A DNA stretch of 23,565 nucleotides. Origin: an uncultured Lysobacteraceae bacterium. Its GTDB lineage: Bacteria; Pseudomonadota; Gammaproteobacteria; Xanthomonadales; Rhodanobacteraceae. Below are positions 8,039 to 16,609 of this stretch, one piece after another. The translations under genes and the position numbers were made by a program. The stretch covers positions 1-23,565 of the forward strand of contig CAMLSI010000017.1 of assembly GCA_946482585.1 (NCBI GenBank), written 5' to 3'. Each line of letters begins with the position of its first letter. The first letter of the stretch is position 1. Under the pieces are notes generated by a model. It ran no database searches. It saw only the letters and a program-made list of their open reading frames with translations, and was not told the origin of the DNA.

Positions 8039-9034
8039 ATGTCCCATCCACTCCGCGTCCCCACCGTCGTAATCGCGCTCGTGCTCGGTGCATGCCGGCC
8101 GGCCTCGCCGCCACAACCCGAACCGCCGGCGACAGTCGCGACGGTCGCGACCGCGCCATCGGTCACGCCCGACACCATCACCGCACACGACGACAGCGCT
8201 CCGCCGCCCTACACGCTCGCGAACACGGAAGTCCATGCGATCCGCGCGCAACGGCTCGGCCGCAGCTACCCGCTGCTCGTGAGCCTGCCGCGCGACTACG
8301 CGAGCAGCGCGGCGCGGCGCTATCCGGTGCTGTTCGTCACCGACGTCAACTATGCGTTCCCGCTCGTGCGCAGCATCGGCGCGATGGTCGGCGACAAGGG
8401 CGCCGGACTCGAAGACTTCATCCTCGTCGGACTCGGCTATGCCGACGGCGACAGCCCGCCCTACAGCCGCCGTCGCGACTACACGCCCACACCCAACGGC
8501 CCGCGCAACGTCAAGCCCGACGAATCGGGGCGACCGCCGCTGCACGGCGAGGCCGAAGCCTATCGGCGCTTCATCGCCGATGAGATCTTTCCATTCGTCG
8601 ACGCGCGCTACCGCACCGATCCGGCGCGCCGCATCTTCGCCGGCCATTCCTACGGCGCACTGCTCGGCACGCACATGCTGCTGACCGAGCCGCGCATGTT
8701 CGAACGTTACATCCTGAGCAGTCCTTCGCTGTGGTACGACAACCGCATCATGCTCGCGCGCGAACGCGACTACGCCGCCGCGCACGACGACCTGCCGGCG
8801 AACGTGTTCTTCGCGATCGGCAGCTACGAGACGGTGAAACCCGGGTCGAACGATCCTCGCTACAACCGGGAAGACGACATGGTCGCGGACCTGAACGCGT
8901 TCGAGGCGCAATTGCGCGCGCACCGTTATCCGAGCCTGCAGATCGCGTCGACGCGCGTGCCCGACGAAGACCACCTCGGCGCGTATCCGACCGCGATCAC
9001 GCGCGGCCTGCGCTGGGCCCTGCCGCCGCGCTGA
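8039..9034 (+). CDS. Esterase lipoprotein (enterochelin-esterase/BesA-like)
   Basis: 331 aa. The start chosen at 8039 gives a lipoprotein signal with lipobox LVLGAC (Cys19), so the mature protein should be anchored in a membrane. The ribosome site is weak. A proline/threonine-rich linker (about 20-55) leads into a PF00756-type esterase domain: strand YPVLFVTDVNYAFP, FILVGLGYADG, nucleophile Ser204 in GHSYGA, and His312 in PDEDHLGAYPTAI; the conserved Pro-Phe-Val-Asp (FPFVDARYRTDP) also fits. The family includes Fes/BesA/IroE trilactone siderophore esterases and many carboxylesterases of unknown substrate. No siderophore genes are nearby, so a siderophore role is not supported by context. It is the only intact gene between the disrupted gene and the fibre-like protein. 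Confidence 0.87.
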   Translation: MSHPLRVPTVVIALVLGACRPASPPQPEPPATVATVATAPSVTPDTITAHDDSAPPPYTLANTEVHAIRAQRLGRSYPLLVSLPRDYASSAARRYPVLFVTDVNYAFPLVRSIGAMVGDKGAGLEDFILVGLGYADGDSPPYSRRRDYTPTPNGPRNVKPDESGRPPLHGEAEAYRRFIADEIFPFVDARYRTDPARRIFAGHSYGALLGTHMLLTEPRMFERYILSSPSLWYDNRIMLARERDYAAAHDDLPANVFFAIGSYETVKPGSNDPRYNREDDMVADLNAFEAQLRAHRYPSLQIASTRVPDEDHLGAYPTAITRGLRWALPPR

Positions 9035-9200
9035 GCCCGCCGCAGGGCGATGTTCGCCTGCCGCCCAGCCCGGCGTTGGTGGAAATACATGATCGTCCGC
9101 AAAGCAAAACTGCGCTACAACTTATACAGGGGAATCGGCGGGGCCTGCCCCGGGCCTGGACAGGCCGAACGGCGCCGCCTTCGATCGGGAGAAAGAATCC

Positions 9201-10856
9201 ATGGCTAATTTCGTTTCGAAGCGGCGCGCCGTCGCCGTTGCACTGACCGTCGCGCTCGGCCTGATGGCCGGCTCCGCCGTTGCGGCCGGCGCCGACAGCG
9301 TCCAGCTCGCCCCGGCACTGCGCGCGCCCGCCTATCAGCTGCGCGTCACCGGCCCAGCCGGCTTCCTGTTCGAGCGCACCTTCGCCGCAGGCGCGAACGT
9401 CGGCATCGACGCACCGGCCAGCGGCTGGATCGACGGCGACTATCGCTACGAAATCATCGGCGTGCAGGCCAACACGCGTCGTCGCGCCGACAACGAAGCC
9501 GTGCGCGAAGCGGCTCCGCAGCTCAGCGAAACGGGCGCGTTCGCGGTCCGCGGCGGCGTGCCGCAGGTGGCCGACGGCGTGTTCGCCGCGCGTCGGGACA
9601 ACGGCCAGAACGCCTCGCCGGTGCCGAACGACCAGGTCATCCCCGACGATCTCATCGTGCAGGGCAGCACCTGCGTCGGCTTCGACTGCGTCAACAACGA
9701 GAGCTTCGGGTTCGACACGATCCGGCTCAAGGAAAACAACACACGCATCAAGTTCGAGGACACGTCGGTCGGCGCCTTCCCGTCCACCGACTGGCAGCTG
9801 ACTGCGAACGACAGCGCGTCGGGCGGCGCGAACAAGTTCTCGATCGAAGACATCACCGCGGCCCGCGTGCCGTTCACGATCACCGGCGGCGCGCCGACGA
9901 ATTCGATCTTCGTCGACTCGACCGGCCGCGTCGGCTTCCGCACCTCCACCCCGGTGCTGGATCTGCACATCTCCGACAGCGACACGCCGGCGCTGCGCCT
10001 CGAGCAGACCTCTGCCGGCGGCTTCTCCGCGCAGACCTGGGACGTGGCCGGCAACGAAGCGAACTTCTTCGTGCGCGACGTGACCAGCGGCAGCCGCCTG
10101 CCGTTCCGCATCCGCCCGGGCGCGCCGACGAGTTCGCTGGACATCAATGCCAGCGGCCTTGCGGGCTTCGGCACGGCATCGCCGTCGGTCAGGCTCCACG
10201 CCGTCGGCAGCGACGGCACGACCACGCAGGTGCTCGTGCAGGAAACCAACGCCACTTCGTCGGGACGCGATCTGCTGCGTCTGGAAAACAACGGCCCGAC
10301 GCGCCTGCGCCTGAAGAACACCAACACGAGCAACGAGTGGAGCCTCAACGCGCACGACTCGGACTTCCGCATGACGCCGGCCGGCTCGGCCACCGTCGCG
10401 ATGACGATCTTCCCGACCGGCAACGTCACGATCGCCGGTACGCTGACGCAGAACTCGGACCGCAACAGCAAGGAAAACTTCCGCACGCTCGACCACAAGG
10501 CGCTGCTGCAGAAGATCGCCCAGATCGACATCACCGAATGGAACTTCAAGTACGAGAACGATGACGTCCGCCACATCGGTCCGATGGCGCAGGACTTCCA
10601 CAAGGTGTTCGGCCTCGGCGAACGCGAAGACCGCATCGCGCCGCTCGACACCTCGGGCGTCGCGCTTGCCGCCGTGCAGGGCCTGCAGAAAGAGCTCGCC
10701 GAACGCGACCGTCGCATCGCCGACCTCGAATCGCGCCTCGAACGCCTCGATGCGCTGACGCAGCAGATCGCCGCGAAACAGAGTGCCGAAGGCCAGGTGA
10801 TTCCGGCATCGTTCGCTGGCCGCTGCGAAGAAAAGACCGTCGCCACCGGCCTCTGA
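9201..10856 (+). CDS. Secreted fibre-like protein with S74 chaperone domain
   Basis: 551 aa. GGGAGAAAG at 9187-9195 precedes the ATG. The signal peptide (about 1-29) ends AVAAGA. The middle carries three related units marked by Trp198, Trp280 and Trp380 (pattern W-x-L/V-x-A...F-x-I-x-D-I/V-T...PFxI...GAPTxS...GxxGFxT), typical of trimeric beta-structured fibres. The C-terminus is a peptidase S74 (intramolecular chaperone of endosialidase) domain: NSDRNSKENF with Ser419 and Lys424 five apart as in the family's Ser-Lys dyad, then WNFKYENDDVRHIGPMAQDF and a heptad coiled coil (about 490-530). Family knowledge says it trimerises, folds the fibre, then cuts itself off just before the Ser. There are no phage genes around. 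Export suggests a cell-surface or released trimeric fibre. A strong terminator follows. Confidence 0.9.
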   Translation: MANFVSKRRAVAVALTVALGLMAGSAVAAGADSVQLAPALRAPAYQLRVTGPAGFLFERTFAAGANVGIDAPASGWIDGDYRYEIIGVQANTRRRADNEAVREAAPQLSETGAFAVRGGVPQVADGVFAARRDNGQNASPVPNDQVIPDDLIVQGSTCVGFDCVNNESFGFDTIRLKENNTRIKFEDTSVGAFPSTDWQLTANDSASGGANKFSIEDITAARVPFTITGGAPTNSIFVDSTGRVGFRTSTPVLDLHISDSDTPALRLEQTSAGGFSAQTWDVAGNEANFFVRDVTSGSRLPFRIRPGAPTSSLDINASGLAGFGTASPSVRLHAVGSDGTTTQVLVQETNATSSGRDLLRLENNGPTRLRLKNTNTSNEWSLNAHDSDFRMTPAGSATVAMTIFPTGNVTIAGTLTQNSDRNSKENFRTLDHKALLQKIAQIDITEWNFKYENDDVRHIGPMAQDFHKVFGLGEREDRIAPLDTSGVALAAVQGLQKELAERDRRIADLESRLERLDALTQQIAAKQSAEGQVIPASFAGRCEEKTVATGL

Positions 10857-10883
10857 TCCCAACCGCTTCAGGGTCCCCTTTGG

Positions 10884-10911
10884 AGCCGCCCCCCCGGGGC
10901 GGCTTTTTTTT
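10884..10911 (+). terminator. Rho-independent terminator
   Basis: A perfect 9-bp stem (AGCCGCCCC 10884-10892, GGGGCGGCT 10896-10904) has a CCC loop and runs into eight Ts (10904-10911), 28 bp after the stop of the fibre-like protein. Confidence 0.93.
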
Positions 10912-11230
10912 GGTTCTTCTCCCAACTGAGCGGGTGGCGTACGGCCGACCCGGCAGACTTGCTGGTGTCCAGGCAACACATCGAGGCCGGCCGTGGCCAA
11001 CGGGGATCGTATGACCCAGCTAGCCAGCTGCGGGGGGTATCGAGTATCGGGTTGTCAGCACGAGCAGCGCGGAACGCAGCGTTGGCTGGTGGTGACACTG
11101 CTGCCCTGCCGAACGCGTCGGCGACATTGCTCAGGATGCGGGCAAGTAGTTACCGGCATTCGTGATCGGAGTTGTCGACGCATTCGCGATTTGCCGAAAT
11201 TCGAATGCTGGGCGGAACCGTGCGTTTCTC
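10912..11230 (+). mobile_element. Remnant of an ISL3-type insertion sequence, left end
   Basis: Reading from the ATG at 11011 (GGGG upstream), about 70 codons look like the amino end of an ISL3-family transposase: a GYRV opening, QHEQRGTQRWLVVTLLP, a zinc-finger-like HCSGCGQ, then RRIRDLPKFE. After about 11225 the resemblance stops and no second zinc pair or catalytic domain follows. GGTTCTTCTCCCAACTGAGCGGGTGG directly after the terminator T-run (10912 onward) has the look of an ISL3 terminal repeat, but no matching right end is visible. This is a truncated, inactive piece. The T-run may be the target, since the family duplicates 8 bp of AT-rich sequence. The family call rests on remembered motifs. 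Confidence 0.5.
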
Positions 11231-11421
11231 CGATCGCGCCGCCGACGGAATCCGAGTCCGGACGTCTCGACCGCGAGCGTGCGCATCGACGTCGGCGCAC
11301 GGCCCGGCACCACCGCGTTCAACGTGCTGCCGGCCGGCATCGCCGGCCCCGCACGTGACGCGATCGTGCCAGCCGCACGGATCGGGACGGGTGCGCGATC
11401 CTTCACGCACGTGTCGCACGC
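11231..11421. other. Non-coding stretch beyond the IS remnant
   Basis: About 190 bp between the end of the recognisable transposase piece and the glycosyltransferase stop. All frames give short arginine-rich reading without a start signal. One + frame (TASVRIDVGARPGTTAFNV) is protein-like for about 40 residues but has no ribosome site and no recognisable family, so it may be more debris from the insertion or from a lost gene. Confidence 0.4.
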
Positions 11422-13242
11422 TCAGAACACGACGATATCGGTATCACTGAAGTACTGTGTGAGCACGCGCAGTTCGAATTCGACCGTCTCGCCCTCGGCA
11501 CATTCGGCGCAGGCATAGACGCGCGAGACCACGTCCGCGCCGATCAGCCGCATCGGCCGTGTCGCGTCGGCGATCTCGACCATCGGCGGCGCGGTGAAGA
11601 ACGCCATGTCGGAAATCGCGAGCCGCTCGCCGGGTGCGAGCACGACGCGATAGCGACGCTGCTCCTGCGCATTCACGAGCGGCACGTGCACGGGATAGCG
11701 CGGCGTCTCCGGCGCCGCGAACGCATCGCCGGCCAGCACGCGGCGCACCGGAAACAGCGCGAACGAACCGACGCGCCGCACGGGCGCGAGTCCTGCGTCT
11801 TTCGCGACACGGCGCGGCAACCCGAGCCAGTGCGTCCGTGCGAGCTCGTCGCCGCCGGCGATCGCATCGGCGCGCGCGCAGTGCAGGCGCATCTCGATCG
11901 CATAGTCGTAGATCAGATGCCGCGCATAGGCCCCGTGCACGCTGACGGCATGCTCGCCGCAGAGGAACTCGCCGCTGTCGCGCATCGCGTAGGCCGGCAA
12001 CAGCAGCAGCGGCGCGGGCTCGGTGGCAGTTCCGGTCACGTCGAACAGCGCCTGGAAATTGAACGGCCAACTGCCGCTCACGACGAAGCGCGCCGCCGCG
12101 ACGGCGCTGCACACATTGAGCACGAGCGCGAGCGCCACCGCCGTCGCGTGCAGCGCGCGCACCCACGCCGCCGCCCCGAGCGCGGCCAGTCCGAGCGCGA
12201 TCGCGCCCAGCGCAACGACGCGCAATGTCGTCGTCATGTAGTACGTGGTCTGGTGTCGGATCAGCGCTGTCGTCAATGCGACGGCGACGACGGCGAGCAG
12301 CGCGGCCACGACGACGGGACGCGTGGCGCGATCGCGCAGCAACCGCCACCAGCCCGGCACCGCCGCCGCGAACACGACGGCGAGTGCGGACAGGATCGCG
12401 ACCACGCTCCACGCCGGCCAGGCGAGCAAGGTCTGCAGCCAGTAGCGCGTGCCGCCGACGGTTGCGGCCTGCAGCACGGGCAGCGCATTCGCGGCGCGGC
12501 CCGTACTCTGCCCGTCGAGCAGATAGGCGCCGCCCGCGCGGAAATCCGCGAAGTCGTTGCCGATGCTCCACCACAGGTACGGCAGCAGCGGCACGCACGC
12601 GATCGCGGCGGCGGCAAGGCAGGCCTGCCAGCGCAGCTCGCGCCTCCACGCCGCATGCGCGACGACGCCCAGCGCGACCCAGGCGAGTCCCGCGCTGCTC
12701 GGATGCGCATGCAGCGCGAGCACGAACGCGAGCGCCATGCCGACGAGCCAGCGCGTGCGCCCCTGCTGCACGTAGTACGTCGCGCACAGCAGGAACGCCA
12801 GCGCCAGTGGTGCGGTGAGCACGTAGTGCTGCGGCAACATCCATTCCACATTCGACCAGGCCGGCAGCGCGAGCAGCGCGGCCCAGAGCAGTCCCGCGCG
12901 CTCGCCGTGCAGCGCACGGCCGAGCCGGAACGCGAGCACGACCTGCGTCGCCGACAGCACGCCGAGCAGGAACACGGCGGCCAGCCAGCTACGCGTGAGC
13001 GCGAGCACGGCCGCGAGCAGCCAGTACCAGGCCGGCCCGAGATGCAGTGTTCCGGCGAGGACGGGACCGGACAGCGGCACTTCTTCGCCCTGCAGGAAGC
13101 GCCAGGCGACGAACACGTCGCGTGCGAAATCCTGATGCGTCGCCGCATAGGGCACCCGCACGAGATGCAGCACCACCAATGTCGCGACCAGCAGCCACGG
13201 CGCGAACCGCCGCCAGGCTCCCGATGCCGCCGTCGCTGCCAT
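11422..13242 (-). CDS. Membrane glycosyltransferase of GT-C type (PMT/ArnT-like)
   Basis: 606 aa from the ATG at 13242, which has AGGGACGGA upstream; an ATG at 13263 would add seven residues but lacks a ribosome site. About eleven or twelve hydrophobic segments fill residues 12-400 (for example FAPWLLVATLVVLHLV, WYWLLAAVLALT, LAWVALGVVAHAAW). The first periplasmic loop holds acidic residues (THQDFARDVFVAWRFLQGEEVPLSGP; Asp38, Asp42) as in lipid-phosphate-sugar dependent GT-C enzymes, where an early Asp is catalytic. The C-terminal 200 residues are soluble. Inferred role: transfer of a sugar from a polyprenyl-phosphate donor in the inner membrane to a lipid, glycan or protein. No partner genes (donor synthase, flippase) are adjacent. 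The gene is divergent from the HD-domain gene. Confidence 0.8.
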   Translation of the reverse strand: MAATAASGAWRRFAPWLLVATLVVLHLVRVPYAATHQDFARDVFVAWRFLQGEEVPLSGPVLAGTLHLGPAWYWLLAAVLALTRSWLAAVFLLGVLSATQVVLAFRLGRALHGERAGLLWAALLALPAWSNVEWMLPQHYVLTAPLALAFLLCATYYVQQGRTRWLVGMALAFVLALHAHPSSAGLAWVALGVVAHAAWRRELRWQACLAAAAIACVPLLPYLWWSIGNDFADFRAGGAYLLDGQSTGRAANALPVLQAATVGGTRYWLQTLLAWPAWSVVAILSALAVVFAAAVPGWWRLLRDRATRPVVVAALLAVVAVALTTALIRHQTTYYMTTTLRVVALGAIALGLAALGAAAWVRALHATAVALALVLNVCSAVAAARFVVSGSWPFNFQALFDVTGTATEPAPLLLLPAYAMRDSGEFLCGEHAVSVHGAYARHLIYDYAIEMRLHCARADAIAGGDELARTHWLGLPRRVAKDAGLAPVRRVGSFALFPVRRVLAGDAFAAPETPRYPVHVPLVNAQEQRRYRVVLAPGERLAISDMAFFTAPPMVEIADATRPMRLIGADVVSRVYACAECAEGETVEFELRVLTQYFSDTDIVVF

Positions 13243-13368
13243 CGTCGCGTTCCGTCCCTGCATCCGGAGCGCGGCCCGGCCGCGCGATCGCGCGATGGTA
13301 GCGACTGCGGCAGTCGCCCGCGACCGGCGATCCGCTACGCTGAGTGTCCGCGGCTACCGGAAGCATCC

Positions 13369-13947
13369 ATGCAGGCGATCGTCGATTTCATCATCGAGCT
13401 CGACAAGCTCAAGGGCGTCACGCGCAAGGTCAAGCCGCTCGGCCTGGACCGCTACGAGAATTCGGCCGAGCACAGCTGGCAGCTCGCACTGCTCGCGCAG
13501 TCGCTCGCGCCGTTCGCACCGGCCGGCGTCGACATGAACCGCGTCGTCGCGATGCTGCTCGTGCACGACATCGGCGAGATCGACACCGGCGACACGCTGG
13601 TCTTCGCCGAGCATGACCGGCAGGAACGCAAGCGCGCCGAACGCGCGGCGGTCGAACGGATATTCGGGCTGCTGCCCGACGCGCAGGCGCAGCCGTTCCT
13701 CGCGCTGTGGCAGTCCTTCGACGATGCCGACAGCGACGAGGCGCGCTTCGCCCACGCGATCGACCGCGCGATGCCGGTGCTGCTGAATCTGCACAACCAC
13801 GGCCAGAGCTGGCGCGAGAACGGCATCAGCTACGAGCGCGTCGTCGCGCGCGTCGCCGCACCGATCCGCGACGGCTGTCCCGCGCTCTGGGACTATCTCG
13901 CGGCGCGGCTGGATACGGCGCGGCGTGACGGCTGGTTCGGCGCCTAG
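13369..13947 (+). CDS. HD-domain phosphohydrolase (YfbR-like)
   Basis: 192 aa. CCGGAAG is placed 7-13 bases before the ATG. HD-superfamily metal ligands are visible in order: His35 (AEHSWQ), His66-Asp67 (LLVHDIGEID) and Asp132 (HAIDRAMP). The amino end, IVDFIIELDKLKGVTRK, and the overall size match the HD_3/YfbR group, whose studied members are divalent-metal 5'-deoxynucleotidases. The exact substrate here is not proven. It is cytoplasmic with no signal or membrane segment. Its stop is 10 bp from the stop of the convergent secreted-protein gene, so the two transcripts must overlap at their 3' ends unless they end abruptly. No visible link to the divergent glycosyltransferase. Confidence 0.88.
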   Translation: MQAIVDFIIELDKLKGVTRKVKPLGLDRYENSAEHSWQLALLAQSLAPFAPAGVDMNRVVAMLLVHDIGEIDTGDTLVFAEHDRQERKRAERAAVERIFGLLPDAQAQPFLALWQSFDDADSDEARFAHAIDRAMPVLLNLHNHGQSWRENGISYERVVARVAAPIRDGCPALWDYLAARLDTARRDGWFGA

Positions 13948-13957
13948 CGCGCCGGCG

Positions 13958-15064
13958 CTACGGCCACGCAGGCGAGCCCGGACCTATCGCGTTCTGGATC
14001 GTGTTGCCGCAGCTGCTGCTGTTGCAGAACGATGTGAGCGGCGCCGCGAGATCCGCATGCACGACGTTGAAATAATACGTTTCCCCCGGTTCGAGCCGGC
14101 AGTAGCCCGGCGCGCTGTTGCCGACGATCCAGTACAGCGCCGAACCCGCTCCGAGCGCCGGGATGGCGCAGCCGGCCGAGAGCGGCGGCGTCGGCGTCGC
14201 GGAAAAATCGCCGCAACTCTTGCTGATCGTGAAGGACATGACGCCGGCCTGCGGCTGCGTTTCCTCGAAGCGGAACAGCCCGCTCGTGGACGGCGTCAGC
14301 GCCGGCGGCACCGTGAAGCGCAGCGCGGCGTAGGTATTGCGCGGCAGGAACAGGCGCTGATTCACGTTGCGCGTACCCGGGAAAGGACGCAGCGGCGTCG
14401 TCTCGTCGAAGTAGCCGAACACGTTCTCGAACAGCGTCGCGTCGGTCGTGCGTCCGTTGCCGGGCGTGTAATTGAACTCGACGTAGGCGCTCGTCACACG
14501 CGTGAGTCCCGCCGGCGCGATGCACGCCGACGAGCCGGGCACGACGACCGTGCGCTGCGAGGTCACCGCCGCGGCCACGCCGTTGCGCCAGCAGCTCAGG
14601 TCGAACACGTAGTTGCCCGGCGCACTCGGCAAGGTGACCGGCACCGTATGTGTCGCCGCGCAGCTCGCCGCATCGCTGCAGCTGTCGCCACTCGTCGGCC
14701 ATCCGCTCACCGGCGCCGGGAACGCACTCGCCGAATAGCTGCACCGATCGGCGTCGGCCGTCCAGGTCACCGTATGCGTCGCGCCGGAAGCGCTCGATCC
14801 CGGCAGTTCACTCGCATCGAGCCCGTTCGTGATGGCCGGCGGCTGCGGCGTGCTGCCCGGGCAATCGCCGCCGAACACGCCGTCGATCAGGAGATCGCCG
14901 GCGGCATCCATCGACACGCCGGACGCACCGGAGGTGACCACGCAGGTCTTCTGTGCGCCGCCCGGCGCGGTCCAGCGCACGCGGACATTGACCTGCGCCG
15001 AAACGGCGAGCGGCAGCACCGCCGCGATCGCCACGACGGGGATACGGAAACGCGAGACGGACAT
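13958..15064 (-). CDS. Secreted 12-cysteine protein, paralogue 1
   Basis: 368 aa. AGGGG lies about 8 bases before the ATG at 15064. The Sec signal peptide ends AVSA (about residue 23). The mature protein has an Ig-like amino part (about 25-165; HTVTWTADADRCSYSAS, GNYVFDLSCWRNG) and a second domain (about 170-360; TSAYVEFNYTPGNGR, RLFLPRNTYAALRFTVP, FRFEETQPQ, SKSCGDFS, PGETYYFNVVHADL, CGNTIQN). Twelve cysteines, all present at matching positions in the neighbour at 15408-16553, imply six disulphides in the periplasm or outside. There is no enzyme motif and no sorting tail. The second domain reads like an adhesin or coat-type beta sandwich, but I do not recognise a named family. It is separated from its twin by 343 bp with a terminator and its own upstream motif, so it is transcribed independently. 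Confidence 0.85.
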   Translation of the reverse strand: MSVSRFRIPVVAIAAVLPLAVSAQVNVRVRWTAPGGAQKTCVVTSGASGVSMDAAGDLLIDGVFGGDCPGSTPQPPAITNGLDASELPGSSASGATHTVTWTADADRCSYSASAFPAPVSGWPTSGDSCSDAASCAATHTVPVTLPSAPGNYVFDLSCWRNGVAAAVTSQRTVVVPGSSACIAPAGLTRVTSAYVEFNYTPGNGRTTDATLFENVFGYFDETTPLRPFPGTRNVNQRLFLPRNTYAALRFTVPPALTPSTSGLFRFEETQPQAGVMSFTISKSCGDFSATPTPPLSAGCAIPALGAGSALYWIVGNSAPGYCRLEPGETYYFNVVHADLAAPLTSFCNSSSCGNTIQNAIGPGSPAWP

Positions 15065-15117
15065 CGATTGCCCCTGAGTTCGTTTGCGCCGCGATGCTGC
15101 GCGATCGCTTCGGGACT

Positions 15118-15136
15118 TGTGCTAATCGAGCGTTAA
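15118..15136 (-). promoter_or_regulatory. Shared upstream motif of paralogue 1
   Basis: Read on the minus strand this is TTAACG, five bases, then TTAGCACA, ending 54 bp before the start codon. The same motif with the same spacer lies 57 bp before the paralogue's start. AT-rich DNA just upstream (about 15176-15210) may carry the core promoter. It could be a conserved promoter element, an operator, or merely duplicated leader sequence. Confidence 0.45.
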
Positions 15137-15303
15137 AGAATCGTGCGACTTCGATGCGGAGACGCGCGACGACCCATAGTACAAAAAGTAACAATGACAA
15201 ATTGCATCAAGCATGACGAACCCCGACCTCGCGGCCGTCGCGCGGCGAAGCCCCCCGCGAACCGGTCGACCAGGCCGGACGCAGCCACTGATGTGAGCGT
15301 CAA
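15137..15303. other. Intergenic region between the paralogues
   Basis: No gene is seen on either strand. The notable stretch is an AT-rich patch at about 15176-15215, against a very GC-rich background, in the position expected for the promoter of paralogue 1. TACTAT on the minus strand is a possible -10 box, but no -35 hexamer sits at standard spacing. Confidence 0.4.
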
Positions 15304-15339
15304 CGAAAACGCCCGGCATCGGAGCCGGGCGTCGTTTCG
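15304..15339 (-). terminator. Terminator of paralogue 2
   Basis: A perfect 9-bp stem (15309-15317 with 15324-15332, ACGCCCGGC/GCCGGGCGT) has a six-base loop. On the minus strand it is followed by TTTTCG. It lies about 70 bp past the stop of the secreted protein at 15408. The flanking CGAAA/TTTCG also pair, so it could work in both directions. Confidence 0.75.
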
Positions 15340-15407
15340 TTCCGACGGGATGGCAGGCGCGGACCGCTAGTCGCTGCGGTTCGCTCCGCCCGCGGCAACC
15401 GGCGCGC

Positions 15408-16553
15408 TCACAGCTGCGACGGCCAGAGCGGCTGCGGCGTGACTTTCTGGTTCTGGATCGTGTTGCCGCAATAGCCTTCGCAGTACGTCGTCAGCGGCGC
15501 GTTGAGCGAGGCATGGATGATGTTGAGGAAGTAGGTCTCGCCGGGCTGGAGCTGGCAGACCGCGGAATTGCCGGGCAGATAGCCCCAGAAGATGTTGCCA
15601 TTCGCGGTCGCGTTGTTGAGCACGCAGGCATTGGTCAACGGTGCCGTGGCCGTCGGGCTGAAATCGCCGCAGGACTTGCTGATCGTCATCGACATGCGCG
15701 CCGGATTCGTCTGCGGCTGCGTCTCCTCGAAGCGGAACGCGCCGGTCGTGTTGAGCGTCAGATTGCTGGGCACCGTGAACTGCAGTGCGACATAGCTGTT
15801 GCGCGACAGGAACACGCGCTGGTTCAGATTCACCGTGCCCGGGAAGGCGCGCAGCGGCGATTCCGCGGTGCTGTAGCCGAAGATGTCTTCGAAGCGCGTC
15901 GCATTGGCGACGCGGCCGTTGCTCACCGTGTAGTTGAATTCGACGTAGGCGGTATCCAGACGCATCAGGCCCGCCGGTGCCACGCATCCGGCGGTCGGCG
16001 GCGTGACCACGGGCACCGTGACGGTGCGCCGCGACGTCGCGACGACGCTCGATCCGTTGCGACGGCAGCTCAGGTCGAACACGTAGTTGCCGGCGACCGC
16101 GGGCAACGTCAGCGGCACGCTGTGCGTCGTGCCGCAACTGTCGGCATCGCTGCAGACGTTGCCCGTCGTCGGCCAGCCCGTGACTTCGGCCGGCAGACTG
16201 CTGGCCGAATAGCTGCAGGTATCGGCGTCGGCCGACCAGCTGACGGTATGCGTCGCGCCCGCGACGCTGCTCGAGGGCAGTTCGTTCGCATCGAGGCCGT
16301 TCGTGATCACCGGGGCACTGACCGGCGGCGTCGTGGCCACGGTCGGGCAGTCCGCCCCGAACGTCGCGTTCGCGAGCAGCTTGCCGGTCGCCGGATCGAG
16401 GCTCACGCCAGTGGCGTCGGTGCTGACGATACAGGTCTTGGCCGTACCGTCGGTCGCCGTCCAGTTCAGGCGCAACGTCGTCTGGGCGAAGACGGCCGCG
16501 GGCGAGGCGGCGACGAGGGCAGCGGCGGCGACAGTCAGGCGCGATACGGGCAT
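15408..16553 (-). CDS. Secreted 12-cysteine protein, paralogue 2
   Basis: 381 aa, start ATG at 16553 with GGAACC upstream. The signal peptide ends AVFA (about 23). It has the same two-part layout as its downstream twin: Ig-like amino part (HTVSWSADADTCSYSAS, GNYVFDLSCRRNG) and second domain (DTAYVEFNYTVSNGR, RVFLSRNSYVALQFTVP, FRFEETQPQ, SKSCGDFS, PGETYFLNIIHASL, CGNTIQN). The 12 cysteines align one to one. It differs from its twin mainly in linkers (a Pro/Val-rich insert near 165) and in the tail after CGNTIQN. The pair arose by tandem duplication long enough ago for silent and linker drift, yet the core is strongly conserved, which suggests both are under selection. No known function. Own upstream motif and own terminator. 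Confidence 0.85.
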   Translation of the reverse strand: MPVSRLTVAAAALVAASPAAVFAQTTLRLNWTATDGTAKTCIVSTDATGVSLDPATGKLLANATFGADCPTVATTPPVSAPVITNGLDANELPSSSVAGATHTVSWSADADTCSYSASSLPAEVTGWPTTGNVCSDADSCGTTHSVPLTLPAVAGNYVFDLSCRRNGSSVVATSRRTVTVPVVTPPTAGCVAPAGLMRLDTAYVEFNYTVSNGRVANATRFEDIFGYSTAESPLRAFPGTVNLNQRVFLSRNSYVALQFTVPSNLTLNTTGAFRFEETQPQTNPARMSMTISKSCGDFSPTATAPLTNACVLNNATANGNIFWGYLPGNSAVCQLQPGETYFLNIIHASLNAPLTTYCEGYCGNTIQNQKVTPQPLWPSQL

Positions 16554-16609
16554 CAGCAGCGGTTCCGGATGGCGGAAAGTCCGCTATGGTGCGGATTTGC
16601 GCACCGCTC

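Noticed and set aside
11686..13368. Long amino-terminal extension of the HD-domain gene running antisense to the glycosyltransferase
   Set aside because: The extension is low-complexity shadow sequence. The ATG at 13369 has a ribosome site and begins the recognisable domain.
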